DNA of 64,000 nucleotides. Origin: Aulostomus chinensis (Eukaryota; Chordata; Actinopteri; Syngnathiformes; Aulostomidae). Below, piece after piece: positions 11,283 to 24,500 of this stretch (positions within the stretch are counted from its first letter, which is position 1; the number at the start of each line of letters is the position of its first letter). The stretch is taken from assembly GCA_037954235.1 (NCBI GenBank), contig JBBMOA010000014.1:26292273-26356272 (forward strand), in the 5' to 3' direction. The position numbers were made by a program, and so were the translations under genes. Below the pieces are notes generated by a model, which saw nothing but the letters and a program-made list of their open reading frames with translations, was not told the origin of the DNA and made no database searches.

Positions 11283-11468
11283 TTATTTGGATCCAGCAGT
11301 GTGGAGTTGCTGCAGGTCCAATTCAACCTCACTAAGCCTCCCCTCCAGTGCTTTAAACAAACTACATTTAACACACTTATCAGTACCACTAAAGAAGGCA
11401 GAGGAGTAATTATTAAGTATTGCTATTCTCATTAGCAACACCAAGAGAAGAGTGAAAGGTTGAGTCAA
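11283..11468 (-). mobile_element. Fragment resembling LINE ORF1
   Basis: A 61-codon frame includes CVKCSLFKALEGRLSEVE, a Cys-x2-Cys plus coiled-coil pattern that I recall from ORF1-like proteins of fish retroelements. No flanking homology was confirmed, so the assignment is tentative. Confidence 0.35.
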
Positions 11469-12340
11469 GCAGCATTATGACGAGGATGTTTTTACAGGCT
11501 TTGAATTCAGTTATAATGTAAGATTGGTGCTGGTCAGTTCCCATACGCTCAGGCATGTGTCAGAACATGACGGTCACACTTTCTGCCACCTGAGTGAAGG
11601 ACATTATAGCCTATTTTGCAACCCGCAGCCAACTGCCCAGCATAGCTCTGCCTTTACCGCACCTTTTGTCAATCAATATTGTCCTGATCGTGTAATCTGT
11701 CAGATCCAGGCTCAATGGGAACTCCCATCTGCTTTGACCAGTTGGGGGGGACGTCCGACCCATAAGGGGTATAGAAAATGGATGGATGGATTTTTACTGA
11801 TCTTCTTGAACTTGACTACTTTTTAAAGCAGCCATTGTGAGCAGCACAGAAGGGCTGTACGATTCATGTTTGGATGCTGACATACGCTCGTGAAACCAGA
11901 AGCAGCCATTGAATGCCGTCATAGAGTTGGATGCTATTGATGGTCTACGCTGAAGTCCTCTTCCTCTATGAAATGATGGATTTCAAATGGCATAAATGTA
12001 TTTTACTGCCATCTAATTATTAGTAGAAACTGTTTGGCGCATCAGGTGGCTATCCCAGACTGCCACTCACTCACATCACAGTGACTCAATATCATCTGGA
12101 GAAAAACTTTTAGTTACAGTTTTAGTTACTTTTTAGTTACATACAGTAACTGCAGGATCTATAAATACATAACATATAATTTATTTAATATACATTTTTT
12201 AAAAATTGCATTCGGTTTATGAAGGTTTCAGACCAAGAAAAATGATTGGACCAGAAAGATTATTCTGTAGGTTTGCACCAGGTGTTCAGTTGTTGACACA
12301 GTGACAGTCAATTAGCACTGAAGTGTCCGCACTGTTTAGA
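11469..12340. other. Intergenic, mostly unassigned, with a SINE tail at 11733-11796
   Basis: A short piece ending GGGGTATAGAAAATGGATGGA (11765-11790) is the 3' tail of the (GATG)n SINE family, plus orientation. The rest shows no gene; TAGTTAC words repeat near 12110-12155. Confidence 0.5.
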
Positions 12341-12344
12341 ACAA

Positions 12345-12903
12345 ACAAACTGTCCTTCTGTGGGAGGAAAATGGAGTTCCTGGAGAGAACCCACGCAGTC
12401 ACAGGGAGAACATGCAACCTCCACACAGAAAGATCCCAGGCTCAAACCTGAAACCTTCTTGCTGTGAGAGAACAGTGCTAACCACTGCACCACCATGCCA
12501 CCCTGCACCAAACATAAATGCAGTAATTTTCAAAATTCACACCATTTTTTTTCATCCGTCCCTTCAGGGACAGATTTTGAGAGGCGGGGTTCACCCTGGA
12601 CAGGTCGCCAGTCCATTGCAGCGCATAGAGACAAACAACCATTCACACTCTCAGTCACACCTACGGTCAATTTAGGGTATCAATTAGCCTTGTCCCCAAT
12701 TGCACGTCTTTGAACTGTGGGAGGAAGCCAGAGAGAGGGAGAACATGCAAACTCCACACAGAAAGATCCTGTGCCTGAGCCAGGTCTTGAGCCCCGAACC
12801 GTCTTGCTTTGAAGCGACAGTGCTAACCACTGCACTACCGTGCCGCCCTGCACCAACCTAAATGGAGTAATTTTCAAAATTAACACAGTTTTTTTTTTTT
12901 TCA
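12345..12903 (-). mobile_element. Two antisense SINE-like copies in tandem, with shared flank
   Basis: One copy covers about 12345-12500 (5' half only) and a fuller copy 12570-12850. Each is followed by the same non-SINE flank, CACCAA.C.TAAATG.AGTAATTTTCAAAATT (12495-12545 and 12849-12895). The unit, including flank, was therefore duplicated locally rather than inserted twice. Confidence 0.65.
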
Positions 12904-13599
12904 ATGTAACTAAATTTTCTGCTTCAGTTTATATTTTCTGGTAATGAGCCTTGAAAATAGATTTTTAATTTGGTTGAATAAAAAAGTTCCCTGACAACTC
13001 TCAATAAATGCAAATGAAGGAACACGCCTGGCATGTTGACAAACAGAAATCCAACAGCTCCATAAATGATGAAACCATAATAACATAAACAAAAAACCTC
13101 TTCCAGCTCTTATAGTTTGTACTGTACCAACACAGATGGTGTGAGCCACTGTGATCACAGGGTACTCATTTCCTTCTAGGACAGTTCAGTTCCCACTACC
13201 AGTGCTCCAAATTTCATGGGCTTTTTCCAGGAATTCTTTGATAGATCCTCTAGCCGTTCTCCCAATGGTGAGGATCAGCTGTTTAGGGGTGCCCTTGCTT
13301 TCTTACAGTGTTGTCAGTGGCCTGCATGCATTCAGTTAATCCATTCAGTCAGTGTGAGTGTGTGTATTAGATTTAGAGCAATGGATAGCAAACAAGCAAC
13401 ACATTTTTCAGGTTTTCATGAGGCCAGACCATCTTGTTTTAGACCCCAAAAAATTATGTTAACCCATAGGTTTCACACAAAACTCACAATTGCACAAGCA
13501 GTCACTGGTTACTTTTTTTTCCATGTATCTTTGTTGGGCATTTATAATACAAATATATAAAAAAGGCAAAAAAATTACAAAACTTGAGAACATGAAGCA
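12904..13599. other. Intergenic, no feature recognised
   Basis: There is no supported ORF and no clear repeat. Confidence 0.5.
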
Positions 13600-15575
13600 T
13601 CATAAATAACATAAATGAATATAACACTAACAGAACATGACAGGTTGTTATTGAGGTGAACGCCCAGGTACTTGTACGAGTCCACTGTCTCGATAGCTTT
13701 TCCCTGGATGTTCACCAGTGTAGTAGGGGGTGACTTCCACCTGAAGCAGGGCATTGACATCACATCAGTTGACAAAGTTCCTAATGACCCCCCTGTATTC
13801 TTGGTCGTTCTCGTCCGATATGCATCTGATGATGGCCGTATCATCCGAGAACTTCAGTAGGTGGCAGTGGTTGGAGTTGTATCTGAAGTCTGAAGTGTAC
13901 AGACTGAACAGAAAGGGTGAGAGGACTGTGCTCTGCGGCACCCCCGTGCTTCAGACTACCACATAAGACACACAGTTCTGGAGCCTCGTGTACTGTGGTC
14001 TGTCGGTGAAATTGTCAATGGTCCATGTAGTCAACTGCTTGTCCACTCCAGCTGCCTACAGCTTCCCTCTCAGCAGTGCAGGCTGGATGGTACTGAAGGC
14101 ACTGGAGAAATCAAAGAACATGACCCTCACTGTGCTCCCCACCTGCTCCAGGTGAGAGCGGGAGCGGTGTAGCAGATAGATGACTGCATCCTACACCTTT
14201 GATGCCGGACCGGTAGGCAAACTGCAGGGGTCCGAGGCTGAGCTCACTAGTTGCCGGGGGTGGTGCATGATGAGCCTCTCCATGGCCTTCATCAAGTGCG
14301 AAGTCAGGGCCACAGGTCTGAAATGGTTTGGCTCCCTGGGGTGAGCGATCTTTGACACTGGAACCAGTCTTCCACAGTTCAGGAACCCTCTCCAGACTCA
14401 CTGTAGATGTGCAGGACCACCAAACAGAGCTGGTCTGCACAGTCCCTGAGCAGTCTGGGGCTGATTCTGTCCGGGCCCACCTTCCTGGTCTTCGTCCTCC
14501 TGAGCTGACTCCTCACCTGATCAGCTGTGAGGCAGAGGCTGAGCTGGGCTGGGGGAGGTGAGGTAGCTGGCTTTGTTGTGGGTGGATATGTGTGTGGATG
14601 TGTGGTCAGGGGTGAAACAGGGTGGTGTGACGAGAGTGCAGGTAGCAATAGCACTGCACCAGGAGAGGGGAGGGAGGGCAGCATGCAAAGGGTGGTTGAT
14701 GGGAGTGGGGGAGGTGTTAAGAGGCCCAGAGTCTAATCTGTTTAAAAACAGGTTCAGGTTGTTAGCCCAACCCCGGTCAGCAGAAGCTGTGGCTCCTCCG
14801 TTGTCCTCAAAGTGGCCAGAGATTTTGTTCATGTTCTTCCAGACTTCTCGGACTGGGCTGGAGCTGTTCCTCCATCTTCCTCCTGGAACTCTCACCCCCC
14901 CCCCCCCAACCCCCGGATCTTATGTTTAAGATCCTTTTGCACCCTTCTCAGATCCTCTTTGTTTCTGGCTCTGAAAGCCCTCTTCTTCTCATTCAGCAGG
15001 GCCTTCAGCTCCAGGGTCACCCACGGTTTATTTTGGGAGAAACACAGCACCTTCTTGGTTGGCACAGTGTTCTCCATGCAGAAATTAATGTAGTCCATTA
15101 TGCAGTGGGTGAGGGCGTTGATGTCCTCACCATGGGGCCCGCAAAGTTCCTGCCAGTCTGTGCATTCAAAAGCAGTCTCTCAGGGCCTCACTGCAGTCCT
15201 GAGACCACATCCTTATTCCTTCTTGGTCACCATGGGGGTGTAGGTGGGGTGAAGGATGACCAGGTTGTGATCTGAGTGGCCAAGCGGGGGGAGCGGTGAT
15301 GAGCTTTAAGTCTCCTTTGTGTAGGCAAACAGCAAGTCCAAGATTTTACTGTCCCTTGTACGGCAAGCAACATACTGGGTGAAGTTGGGGAGAGAAGTGG
15401 AGAGCGAGGCATGGTTGAAATCCCCAGAGATAATGATAAGGGACTGTGGATGTGCCGTCTGCAGCTGAGAGACAGTGGTGTGAATGTCCTCGCAGGCTGC
15501 CATAGCATCGGCTGAGGGTGGGATATAAACAGTTAACACACAATTAATCTGCTCTCATCCCACTCTGATGTTGGC
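13600..15575 (-). mobile_element. L2/Maui-like LINE: endonuclease end and reverse transcriptase, decayed
   Basis: Read from 15575 leftwards the frames give VYIPPSADA, then LIIISGDFNHASLS (endonuclease SGDFNH), NKPWVTLELKALLNEKKRAF, TRKVGPDRISPRLLRDCADQ, LQFAYR, LKFSDDTAI (the reverse-transcriptase 'DD' box) and SYKYLGVHLNNNL. The order and motifs are those of an L2-clade LINE. Several frameshifts and stops break it, and it is truncated at both ends. Confidence 0.85.
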
Positions 15576-16239
15576 CCCTGGAACAAAAGTTCCAAAACAT
15601 CTCACTGAATTAAAATGATCACGTTTAGAGCCAAAGGTCTGGTCTAAATTAGATCAGCCTCCCCAAAAACCATGTATCTGAGCTGGCATTTGTTCTGCAC
15701 TATTAGCCACATGCAATCACTGGCTGAATGTATTAGCTACAAACAATGAAACAACAAAATATGTGTCCAAGATACTCAGGGGGGGGGATGCAGGAAATGA
15801 AAACAATTGCATCACAATCTCCAGCTCAACGTGGTGGGTCAGTAAATTAGTCATCAGCTGGACACGAGCCTCACCTTAGGAGGGATGCTTTGCTGAGAGC
15901 ATATGTGACATCACTGAGGCCTTGAAGGGGATCAAACCTGGGCGGTCACACACAGAAAGGTCTTTATCATCCACTCACAACCATTGAGCTTACCATCGCC
16001 AGTCTCCACGGAGCCATAATGAAAACCATAGATGGAGTGGTGAGGCTAGAATGGGGGACTGCGCCTGTTTAAGTGCCCACCCACCACTCCCATCCCCCCC
16101 ATGGTCCGCATCATTGTATGAGCTCACCAGTCATGACCTCACCACAGCAGAGCTCACTATCACATCATTATTATACTTCATTGTTCTTTTTTGTACATGC
16201 ATACAGCCCCCCGCCCCCCCGGGAAAAATCACACAACAA
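15576..16239. other. Intergenic, no feature recognised
   Basis: G- and C-rich homopolymer runs are present (near 15779, 16094 and 16206), with no coding signal. Confidence 0.45.
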
Positions 16240-16260
16240 CCTTTACAATTATAATGAAAA

Positions 16261-16266
16261 TTTAAT
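16261..16266 (-). terminator. Candidate distal poly(A) signal ATTAAA with upstream Pumilio motif
   Basis: The minus strand reads ATTAAA, followed by a GT-rich tract (GGTTGTTGTGTGATTTTT). About 30 nt upstream is TGTAAATA (plus 16295-16302), a perfect Pumilio-binding consensus of the kind common near 3' UTR ends. It would give a 3' UTR of about 5.2 kb. Confidence 0.35.
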
Positions 16267-17131
16267 GGATGTATAGTTATACAAATATCATGCGTATTTA
16301 CAGCGTATAAAAAGTGCCAAGAAACAAAAGGAAACATTAACAACGACCAAAGAAGGCAATTGTAACATGGGAGGAGGGGCTCTTCATGTTTACTTTCCAT
16401 TGGGTGATGGGGTTTAAACTTTTTTACAAACACTATACACAAAAGAGACATTCATAGACAAACATGAGGTAGTCAAATACAAAAAACATACAATCCATAA
16501 CTAGGTAATGACTACAGCTGTCTTCAGCATTTATCGTTGAGTCCAATTCTTTTGTTCCCTCAACATACTTATTCTTACAGTGTTTCTCCATATTGATAAT
16601 AACATTTCTATCTAGTTAGGTAATCATGACGAGGGGATACACCGGGCTAAAAGAAGGAATGAGCAGCAACTCTCAAAAAATATATCATCAGTCGGAGAGA
16701 AAAGAAAAACCAATCCCCAAATTGTCTCGAATGAAAAGATTACATCCAGAACAGAACTTGAGGCTCTGCAGCGTAACAGCGTGACATGAGGGGCAGAGGG
16801 GGGATAATTACAGATGTGAGCACGATTCGCTGCAGTCGATAAGAGAAACCGCACAACTGCAAGAATGTCCGAAATCTGTTATCCCACAATGACCAATGAT
16901 TATAGGCTGTGGTGCATTCCCACTCACTAAAGCATGGAGGGAGAGAGTGTTTGCAGCACTGTTGTGTTCAGTAACATTGCTCCATACCATCACCGTTTAT
17001 GCTGCCAGTTTAAAGGTTCGGCTTTGGCAGTGGACACATTTTGGCAAGAGGACTGATTATGCAAACAAATATCCAATGTTGCTCTACAACTGAGAGAACC
17101 TATATAACACAATCAAATGATTTCTCCAGCG

Positions 17132-17137
17132 TTTATT
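17132..17137 (-). terminator. Candidate poly(A) signal AATAAA for tgfbr3
   Basis: The minus strand reads AATAAA, followed within about 30 nt by a GT-rich stretch (TTTGATTGTGTTATATAGG), the usual layout of a cleavage site. It would give a 3' UTR of about 4.3 kb. Confidence 0.35.
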
Positions 17138-18420
17138 GATCTGAGTTTCTGGCAATAATTATGTAATTTAAATGTTGTCATCAGTCGTTTGCTTCTTTTA
17201 AAAAATTGTTTTGAAGGAATTAAAGTCTATGTTTGGTGGAGTATATTTGGTTAATGAAGGAGCTGGGTTTTGTGACCGAAAACTGATTTCACGTGGCAAT
17301 TAAAGCCAATTGTTTTATACCATGATGAAAATCATCAAAAAATAAATAACTGGAAAATGTAGTAAAATAATCTGTTGTAAGGCAACTTAATATCTGATTT
17401 ATTATCTTTATAAGAACTTATCTAAGTAAAAGTAGTATTAATACAAGCTAGTAATTATCTGTAAAACAAAAACAAAAGTGTCACTGATGAGTCATTTTTG
17501 CCAAGAAGGGAATTCTTAAAAAAAAAAAAGATTCATTTTTATCACTGTTTAAAAAGCATTTACATATATATTGATTTTACATGATAGGACATGCGGTAAA
17601 GTTTTGCCTGGATAAATAAGATATGACATATAAAAGTTTGGAAGGTAAATAAACATTATCACTCGAAACTATTTTTTAAATATGATTCATTCAGCTTTAA
17701 TGCTAATTTCTATTAAAGGGGGCAGTTATGGTCATTTCCTGCTTTATATTGGTCTCTGTCTCTCTTTTATATATAAATATATATATGTATATCTTCTTAT
17801 TCTTTTAATTAGAATAATAAGTAAAGACATGCGTTATCTAATGCTGGCTCTTTCTGCAGCCTTCTGTTCCCTCTGTCTGAAAAAAATCTGTTTCAGCTCC
17901 TCTGATAGGCCAACTTCTGGAAGCCTGCCGAGGGGCAGCGTCCTGGAGGAAATGACCATTACATGAGCGGACGTCTGGGTTTGACACGCAGGTAGAAAAA
18001 ATATTTGAAGTGTTCAGAGCAGTCAAGGCCTGAGGTTTCTTGTACATACATTTACCTCATTGTTAAAAACTTTGGCCATGTTTACTATGAACATCCGTCA
18101 TTGTGATATATGACACAATATAAGGAGAAGCATACTCAGGCGCCCTCTGAATTAGGTCATTCAGTATCGATGCAGCCAGGAAAATATGTACTGTTGATTT
18201 GGTTTCTTTGTCGAGCGGACTCACAATGTCATTCTGTAATAAATGGTGTATTAATAATATTTCATTTCTATCAGTGAATGTGTCATAAAACATGTCAAAA
18301 GCTTTCATGAACCAAAGTGATAAACCAAAGTAACACGTGTTATGTATGCGCACATCAACAATTCACAGTACTTCAATAAGGACAATAATTTCTCTTGGTA
18401 AATACATTCCTAAATATAAT

Positions 18421-18461
18421 TTATACATATATATATTTATATATATATATATATATGTATT
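18421..18461. repeat. (TA)n microsatellite
   Basis: Alternating TA with interruptions, within the likely tgfbr3 3' UTR. Confidence 0.85.
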
Positions 18462-19685
18462 TATACTCTGTTCACTCTGTAGAAAGCTTTATACATGTTT
18501 ACATAAGAAAATACATTTTGAGATAAACTTCTGTGTTTCCTGTGACTCCTTAGAGACACGGTTACAGGGAAGTTTCCCTTCTCAATTTCTAAGGCCCCAG
18601 TTTGTCCCACACAGTCAGGTGAAAAAATAAACATACAAACAAAAAAACACACACAGAGGCTAAAGGAAGGCACTAGAGCGAACATTCATATAATTCTGAG
18701 ACGGTGGGGTAGTCGCCGCGATACACTGGCAGAACAGGTAAATATATGTCCGTTAGCTTCAGCTTATTCTTTAAAAACAATACTCTGTCAGTTCTGATAT
18801 TTATACAAAAGTAGCTGGAAGAGGAAAATCAATACATTTTACTGTATATGTGGCTTGTATGTAAGAAAAACCTGAATTCAAACAGCTGAATGTGATAAGT
18901 AGTTCTACAATTATTCATATGTCACTGTTTACAGCTTTAAAAACTTGAAGACGTGCTGGTTTTCACTGTTAAAAATGTGTTCCTCTGCAACTTGTTAAAA
19001 AGATCTGGCTTGGATCTTTTCATAATAGTCTGACATTTTTTTCAACTAAAAAGTACTCAGATGATTTAATAAAGAAATATTTACCATACTAAACCATTAT
19101 TTTACAGTCACACTTGATTTGCTAGTTCAGCAATGTGGTTCAAATCACTTAAAAAGAAAAAATAGAAATAGCTTTAACATCCCTCTGTTGAACCTGTCCT
19201 TAGACAGACGAGCAAATCCAACAGCATTTGCACACACTCATAAGAATTTTGAGTATTTACAATATTTACAAAATATACATGCTTTGAAAGAGTAGTTTGA
19301 CAATTTGGGAGAAAAGCTCATTCGATTTTTTTCTGAAAGTGAGCTAGAGACTGATACCACACTTCGATCTGTGTTTTGGAGAAAGGGGCCAGAGGGTGGG
19401 AAGCCTAGCTTAGCATAAGTCATAAGGCATGAAGGGCAGGGGGAAAACATCTTGCCTAGCATTACTGAATGACTCTAAAAGCCAATAATTAATCAAAATT
19501 GGAGGAAAAATGATCTCTGGTTATGTGTAAAGTGATGGTTTGGTTTTCTGGATGATTTTTGTGCTGTCACGTTTTCTTCTTGCCTCTTGGAAGGAGTGCT
19601 GCCCTCTGCTTAACTCTTTTTGAACTGTTTGTTCTTGAGAGATTTGATTCTATTCCGCATGTCTTGTTTGGGATGATAGGGGGAT

Positions 19686-19775
19686 GGGAGAGCTGAGACT
19701 ATCCCAGCTGTCATTGGGCAAGAGGTGGGGTCACCCTGGACACACCTCCTGTTCATCACAGGGCCAACAAATCCA
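19686..19775 (-). mobile_element. SINE-like repeat, short antisense fragment
   Basis: It contains CTATCCCAGCTGTCATTGGG, GTCACCCTGGACACACC and CACAGGGCCAAC, matching the 3' half of the (GATG)n SINE family. Both ends are lost. Confidence 0.6.
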
Positions 19776-21405
19776 TAATGATACATTTAAATTAGTACTG
19801 CAAGGTTTTTGATAGTAACCTCGCTACAAGTTACTGGGGAGAATTCAAGTGTCGTTATGATTTCATCATTTTATTTTTTATCCTGATGAAACTTTATTGG
19901 GAGACCTCCACCATCTCATGTGGTATCAGGCTATTTAATAACCTGTAGTATAAATAATTCATACAGTATTTACTCTAAATTAGGACTGGGGATTTTAATC
20001 ATGTTTTTTTGATGTTGTACATAATATCTATGCCCATTTCAATTTTACCTCAAACTGTACATTCTGCATAATTCTTTTTTTTTTTTTGCAAGTTGAAGTG
20101 AATAAATTAAACTAATTTCAGAGCCACAGCTGCACCATAGGGACTGAAGTATATTCATGGTCTCTTCACCAAATGACAGTGACACCTTAGCAGCATGGGG
20201 GAACAACATTGAATACCAGCTTTCCAAAGCTAGTCTTCATAGGTGAGTTTAAATCTAAATAATGTAAATTGAGTTTTGCCCTCAGCAAAGCCCTTAATTG
20301 TCTCCCACAGGAATAAATAAAGTTTTCTGAAGCTAATGCTAAGGAAGTTAGCTTTGCCTTGATTCTGACACACAAGGTTCTGTGCTACATATGAAGTGCT
20401 AACGTTAAAACAGGTTTTGTCCCAGTCTCTGTGCTAAGCTAGGCTATTCATTTTCTGTTGGAAGCTCTGAACCAAAAATACAGACGTGAGATGGTATCAA
20501 CCTTCTCTGAGTGTTTTTACCAAAATGCAGAAGCATTCATGAACAAGTGTTCATCAAGTAATAGGGACCCACGATGCCCCTGTGAAGCTGAAACCTTAGC
20601 TTTGATCTAGATCTACTGACATGCATCACTCTAACAGTTAGAGTCTAACTACTGTGTGGAAGGCAACATACGGTGCAAAAAAAAATCCATTCTGAGGGAA
20701 CAAATTAGTGAAGGATAGAACGTGGCTTGTTATCAGTATGTTTTCACATTTTTCTTTCACATTGTTTGGCATTTAAACTTCTGCATACATTCAATTACAT
20801 CTCTTTTAAAGGTCTTTCTCACGGCGAGTGTGTGGGGAGAAAGCACCGCTATCATGCTACTCTCTTGACTGAATGTTAATAGTGGTTGTTTTGCTTATAC
20901 ATGAGTGAATATTTTCAGTCAGCCAGGTCTCGGTAGATCTACATGAAGGCTTTGCTGCCTTTGTTACAATCCAGCCTTCGGCGTCTCATTAACACTACCA
21001 TCACCGACTTTGCTTTTCCTTGCTCTTGGAGTATATCTGTTTCTCACAAAAAGCCCAAATCAAACCATTTAAGGTCAAAACAAAAGGCTGCATTGTGGGA
21101 GTAGAAAGAAACATATTTGTTTCTTGCAGTTTGGTAAGGTGTTGGATATGAGGTCATGCTGCTGAGTTGGGTCACACTGCTATTACAGACCAATCACATC
21201 AGGACTGTATGTTTGGCTCATGCTTGGATACAATTTACACATGAAGTGAAGCTGATATGAGCGATTTCTTCTTTAAAAAAATCCTTCCTACCACAACCCC
21301 AAAATAAGTCCTTTCATTGAAAGAAACGCTCTGGTCCACATCCTGGTCCCTGTGAGCAGTGCAGGCCCTCGTGTGCCAGGGCTGGGCGGCCTGTGTCGCC
21401 CTGGG

Positions 21406-21524
21406 CTATGCCGTGCTGCTGCTGGAACAGGGGGTGCTTTGCGTGCTGCCGATACTGTGAGCGGCACTGCTGTTTTCTGAGGCGGGCTGTGACTTCTGGA
21501 CCTGCTGTGTGCCAGCTGTCTCAC
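21406..21524 (-). CDS. tgfbr3: tgfbr3 last coding exon: cytoplasmic tail and stop
   Basis: This exon has 119 nt of coding sequence, entering in phase 1 and ending in TAG (plus-strand 21406-21408). The tail includes QPASENSSAAHSIGSTQSTP and ends SSSSTA, a class I PDZ ligand known in this family to bind GIPC. The STP threonine, known as the beta-arrestin-2 docking phosphosite, is kept. The acceptor is TTGTCTAG, and a 3.5-kb intron precedes it. Confidence 0.98.
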
Positions 21525-24500
21525 CTAGACAAGGGCCGGGGAGGGGTAAGGAAGGAGGGAGGAGGGTTGAACAAAATAGAGAGAACATAAGAAATTGATT
21601 TCATCTTAGCACCATAGTGTACTCTACTCTGTGCAAAATGCACTGTCTCATCTCCTACTGTGACATCGCTTCCTGAAATAAACCTAATTCTGGCCAAGAG
21701 TTAAAATATGATTTGTATCCATCAGTTTGTCTTGATTCTGGTGTTTTGTGCACAGACTTGTATGGATGAACACGTCATTACTCTATTTTTAATGACAGAT
21801 TTACTGAGTGTTTTTAAGTGCTATAATCCAAAAAATAAAAGTCCCCTCAGAAAGCTGTGAAGCAGCCGGCCACATCCAAACAGGCAGATGATACTTATTT
21901 TCATTTATTATGTTTTCATTTCTTTTGTTATCTGGAATCAATTGGACTGTATTTAGAAGATCAAGGAGAGTACACACAAGACAGGACCTTGTGCCTGGAT
22001 CTCAAACCGCTGACGGGTTTATTGTTCGACGTCAAAGGGTACAATTCATCTCCTACACTCGTGGGATCCAACATGTTAATGAAACTGCTTATTTGTTTAT
22101 AAAACAGACAAAGAACAGCGTTTGGCCTTCTGCCAAGTCTGGGTTTAATTTAAAGTTTTGGCTCTAATACACAATAAAACATTCCCTCCCAGATAAAGAC
22201 GCTCCTATCTGTAATTTGTGTGTTATACTGATTTGTGTGTGTGTTTATGTGCTTGCATATATGGCATGCATATGTGTCCTCGGCGTCTCACTCCCTCTTC
22301 AGGCCCCCTTCATCTGCTAATGTTTATCAGAGCCAGAACCGGTTCCCTCACTGGGCCATGAGCTCTACTAAACAAAGGGACTCATATTCACCTCATCTAT
22401 CTGGAGAAACACTGATCTCCAGGTTCAATACTATCTTTCTGGATGATTCCAGAGAAACAAAGACTGCTTGTCTGCCAATGAAATATAGTGTGTGGGAAAA
22501 CTAGATGTGTGTCAAAAAACAAAACAAATTTAAAAAAACAGCTGCTGTGATAGATGTCTGCCTGGAGGACAGGAGGAGATCAATAAATAATGGTAAGGTG
22601 TAGTGTTTTGTAAGATGGATTTACCCAACAGGAAATCTCAACACAAAACTACAGAGAGGTGCATTATGGGGAATGCAGTATATTTTTTTTAATTTTTTTT
22701 TTAATCTGTTTACCTTCAAGGGCTGTAACATCATTTTCTGTTTCACAACCCACTTTCAAAGCCAACTGATAATGTTCCCATTGTGAGGAGACAAGGAGTT
22801 GCTTTTCCTTTGTTTTTGGGGGTTGTTTTTAAAGTCCCTCACGTTCAACGTCACCACACCAGAAAGAAGTGAATGGTGTTAGCGAAGCACAGAGTAACGG
22901 TAGCTGTAGTACAAGCAGTAAGCAGGACAGTGACGATGTTTCTGTTGTAAATTTGCTCCAGTCCGTTCTTCAAACTTAAACCTCAGAACCACATTAGAGC
23001 AACAAGCGCTTGAACACGGATGGGTTGAATTTCTGCCTGAGATGACAAAAAGCGAAGAAGTTTCCAGCAGAAGTTACACGATTTCATTCCTCCATGTATA
23101 TTGCTAATAGCTGTGCCCTGACCACTCTTCGTGAGTGGGTCTGAGATTGGAAGCACCAGTCTCTCAGCCTTAGGTGCTGTCTGTACTTCTTCAACCTTTG
23201 AATTTAAGACAGTTGTGCCCTGAACAACTTGTCTGCTATGAAGGAAAATGTCAACAGGAAGAAAGTCTTGACAGCGAAACAGGAAGAAAGTCTGACAGCG
23301 ACCAGCTACGTACTGCCATCTAGTGTTCTGGAGGCAGATTGATCTTCAATTATCTGTAATGAATTGATTCTTCAATCCTTCCTTGTAAACCAAAATGAGA
23401 GGGAAAGAAAGCTTTGTCTTTGTCTTCGTCATCCTCCGCTTATCTGGGTCGCGGGGGCAGCAGCCTCAGCAAGGATTTTTTTTTCTAGAAAGTGAGCTCC
23501 AAAAAAATATTTCTGAGTTGCTGATTTTAAAGCAGATAATTTGTCAAATGTATCCTCCTGTGACTCTGCTCGGTTGTAATAACTAGTCCCTATTTTTATT
23601 TGCTTGATAGTGAAGCATCTCAGAGGAGGAGAGTTGATCTCTTGGCAGTTCTGTCAGGATGTAGACCTCTCGTGTACACTGAGACAATGAGCAAAATGTC
23701 AAATAATGAACTGCGGAGGTGTTTTATGAAGCTTTCGTACTTCTGAAGGCCTTATAAGGAGTTGAGTTGTAATGGATTAAAAACAAATACAATCGAATTG
23801 AATACACGTCCAGAAAGAAGGGAAACGTTCTCCCTCATGAGAGCAAGAATATTGTACTCAGACCCTGAGGGGAAAGACGAAGCTCTATTTTCATGTTTCA
23901 TCTCATTTTACAGTTTTAAAATAAGTTTGTATTTTTATTGGTTGTTTTGGGGGAACTGCATTCTTGGGGTTTAAAAGGAGCCGCCAATGTTGCCATGTAA
24001 GGTCATTTTGAGCCGGACGGTCCAGTGACCCTGCACAAAGGCCGTTAATAACGTCAGCAGGATCCTATGGCTGTAGCCTCACAAGGCTGGTCTGGTCATG
24101 TGATTTCATAACTAATATCCTTAAACCTGTTCTTTGTGTATGTTCATATTGACCAGGAAATGTGAAAACCAGCAAAATCAAATTGGAAAAGCAGATACTC
24201 TCAAGGCTGGTCTTTGTTTATTAGTCACTCTAGGAAGGTCGTAAAGCTCCAATAAAGTGGCTTTCTAAAGAGTTGCCAGTACCAATATTGTGATAAAGAT
24301 AAGCCTGCTAAAACTGACAGCTGATCTTTCCTGCTCAAAGAAATTCTACTCAGTGCACACTTGTAGATGTGACTGATTATAACTGCAGTTTGATTAGTTT
24401 GTAAAACTGCAAGTTTTTAGAAAAATGCCAGTATTGTCTTGAACTACGGTGTAGAGGAGATTTTTTTAATCCAGCTCCTAAAAACCTACAAAAACTCAAG

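Larger units (their letters stand above)
16240..21405 (-). other. tgfbr3: Probable tgfbr3 3' UTR and distal 3' flank
   Basis: About 5 kb downstream of the stop holds no convincing ORF and few repeats: one SINE fragment near 19686 and an AT-rich microsatellite near 18421. Repeat density rises sharply beyond about 16 kb. Mammalian tgfbr3 also has a multi-kilobase 3' UTR. The end is not fixed by the sequence; two minus-strand poly(A) signals are candidates (17132-17137 and 16261-16266). Confidence 0.5.
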
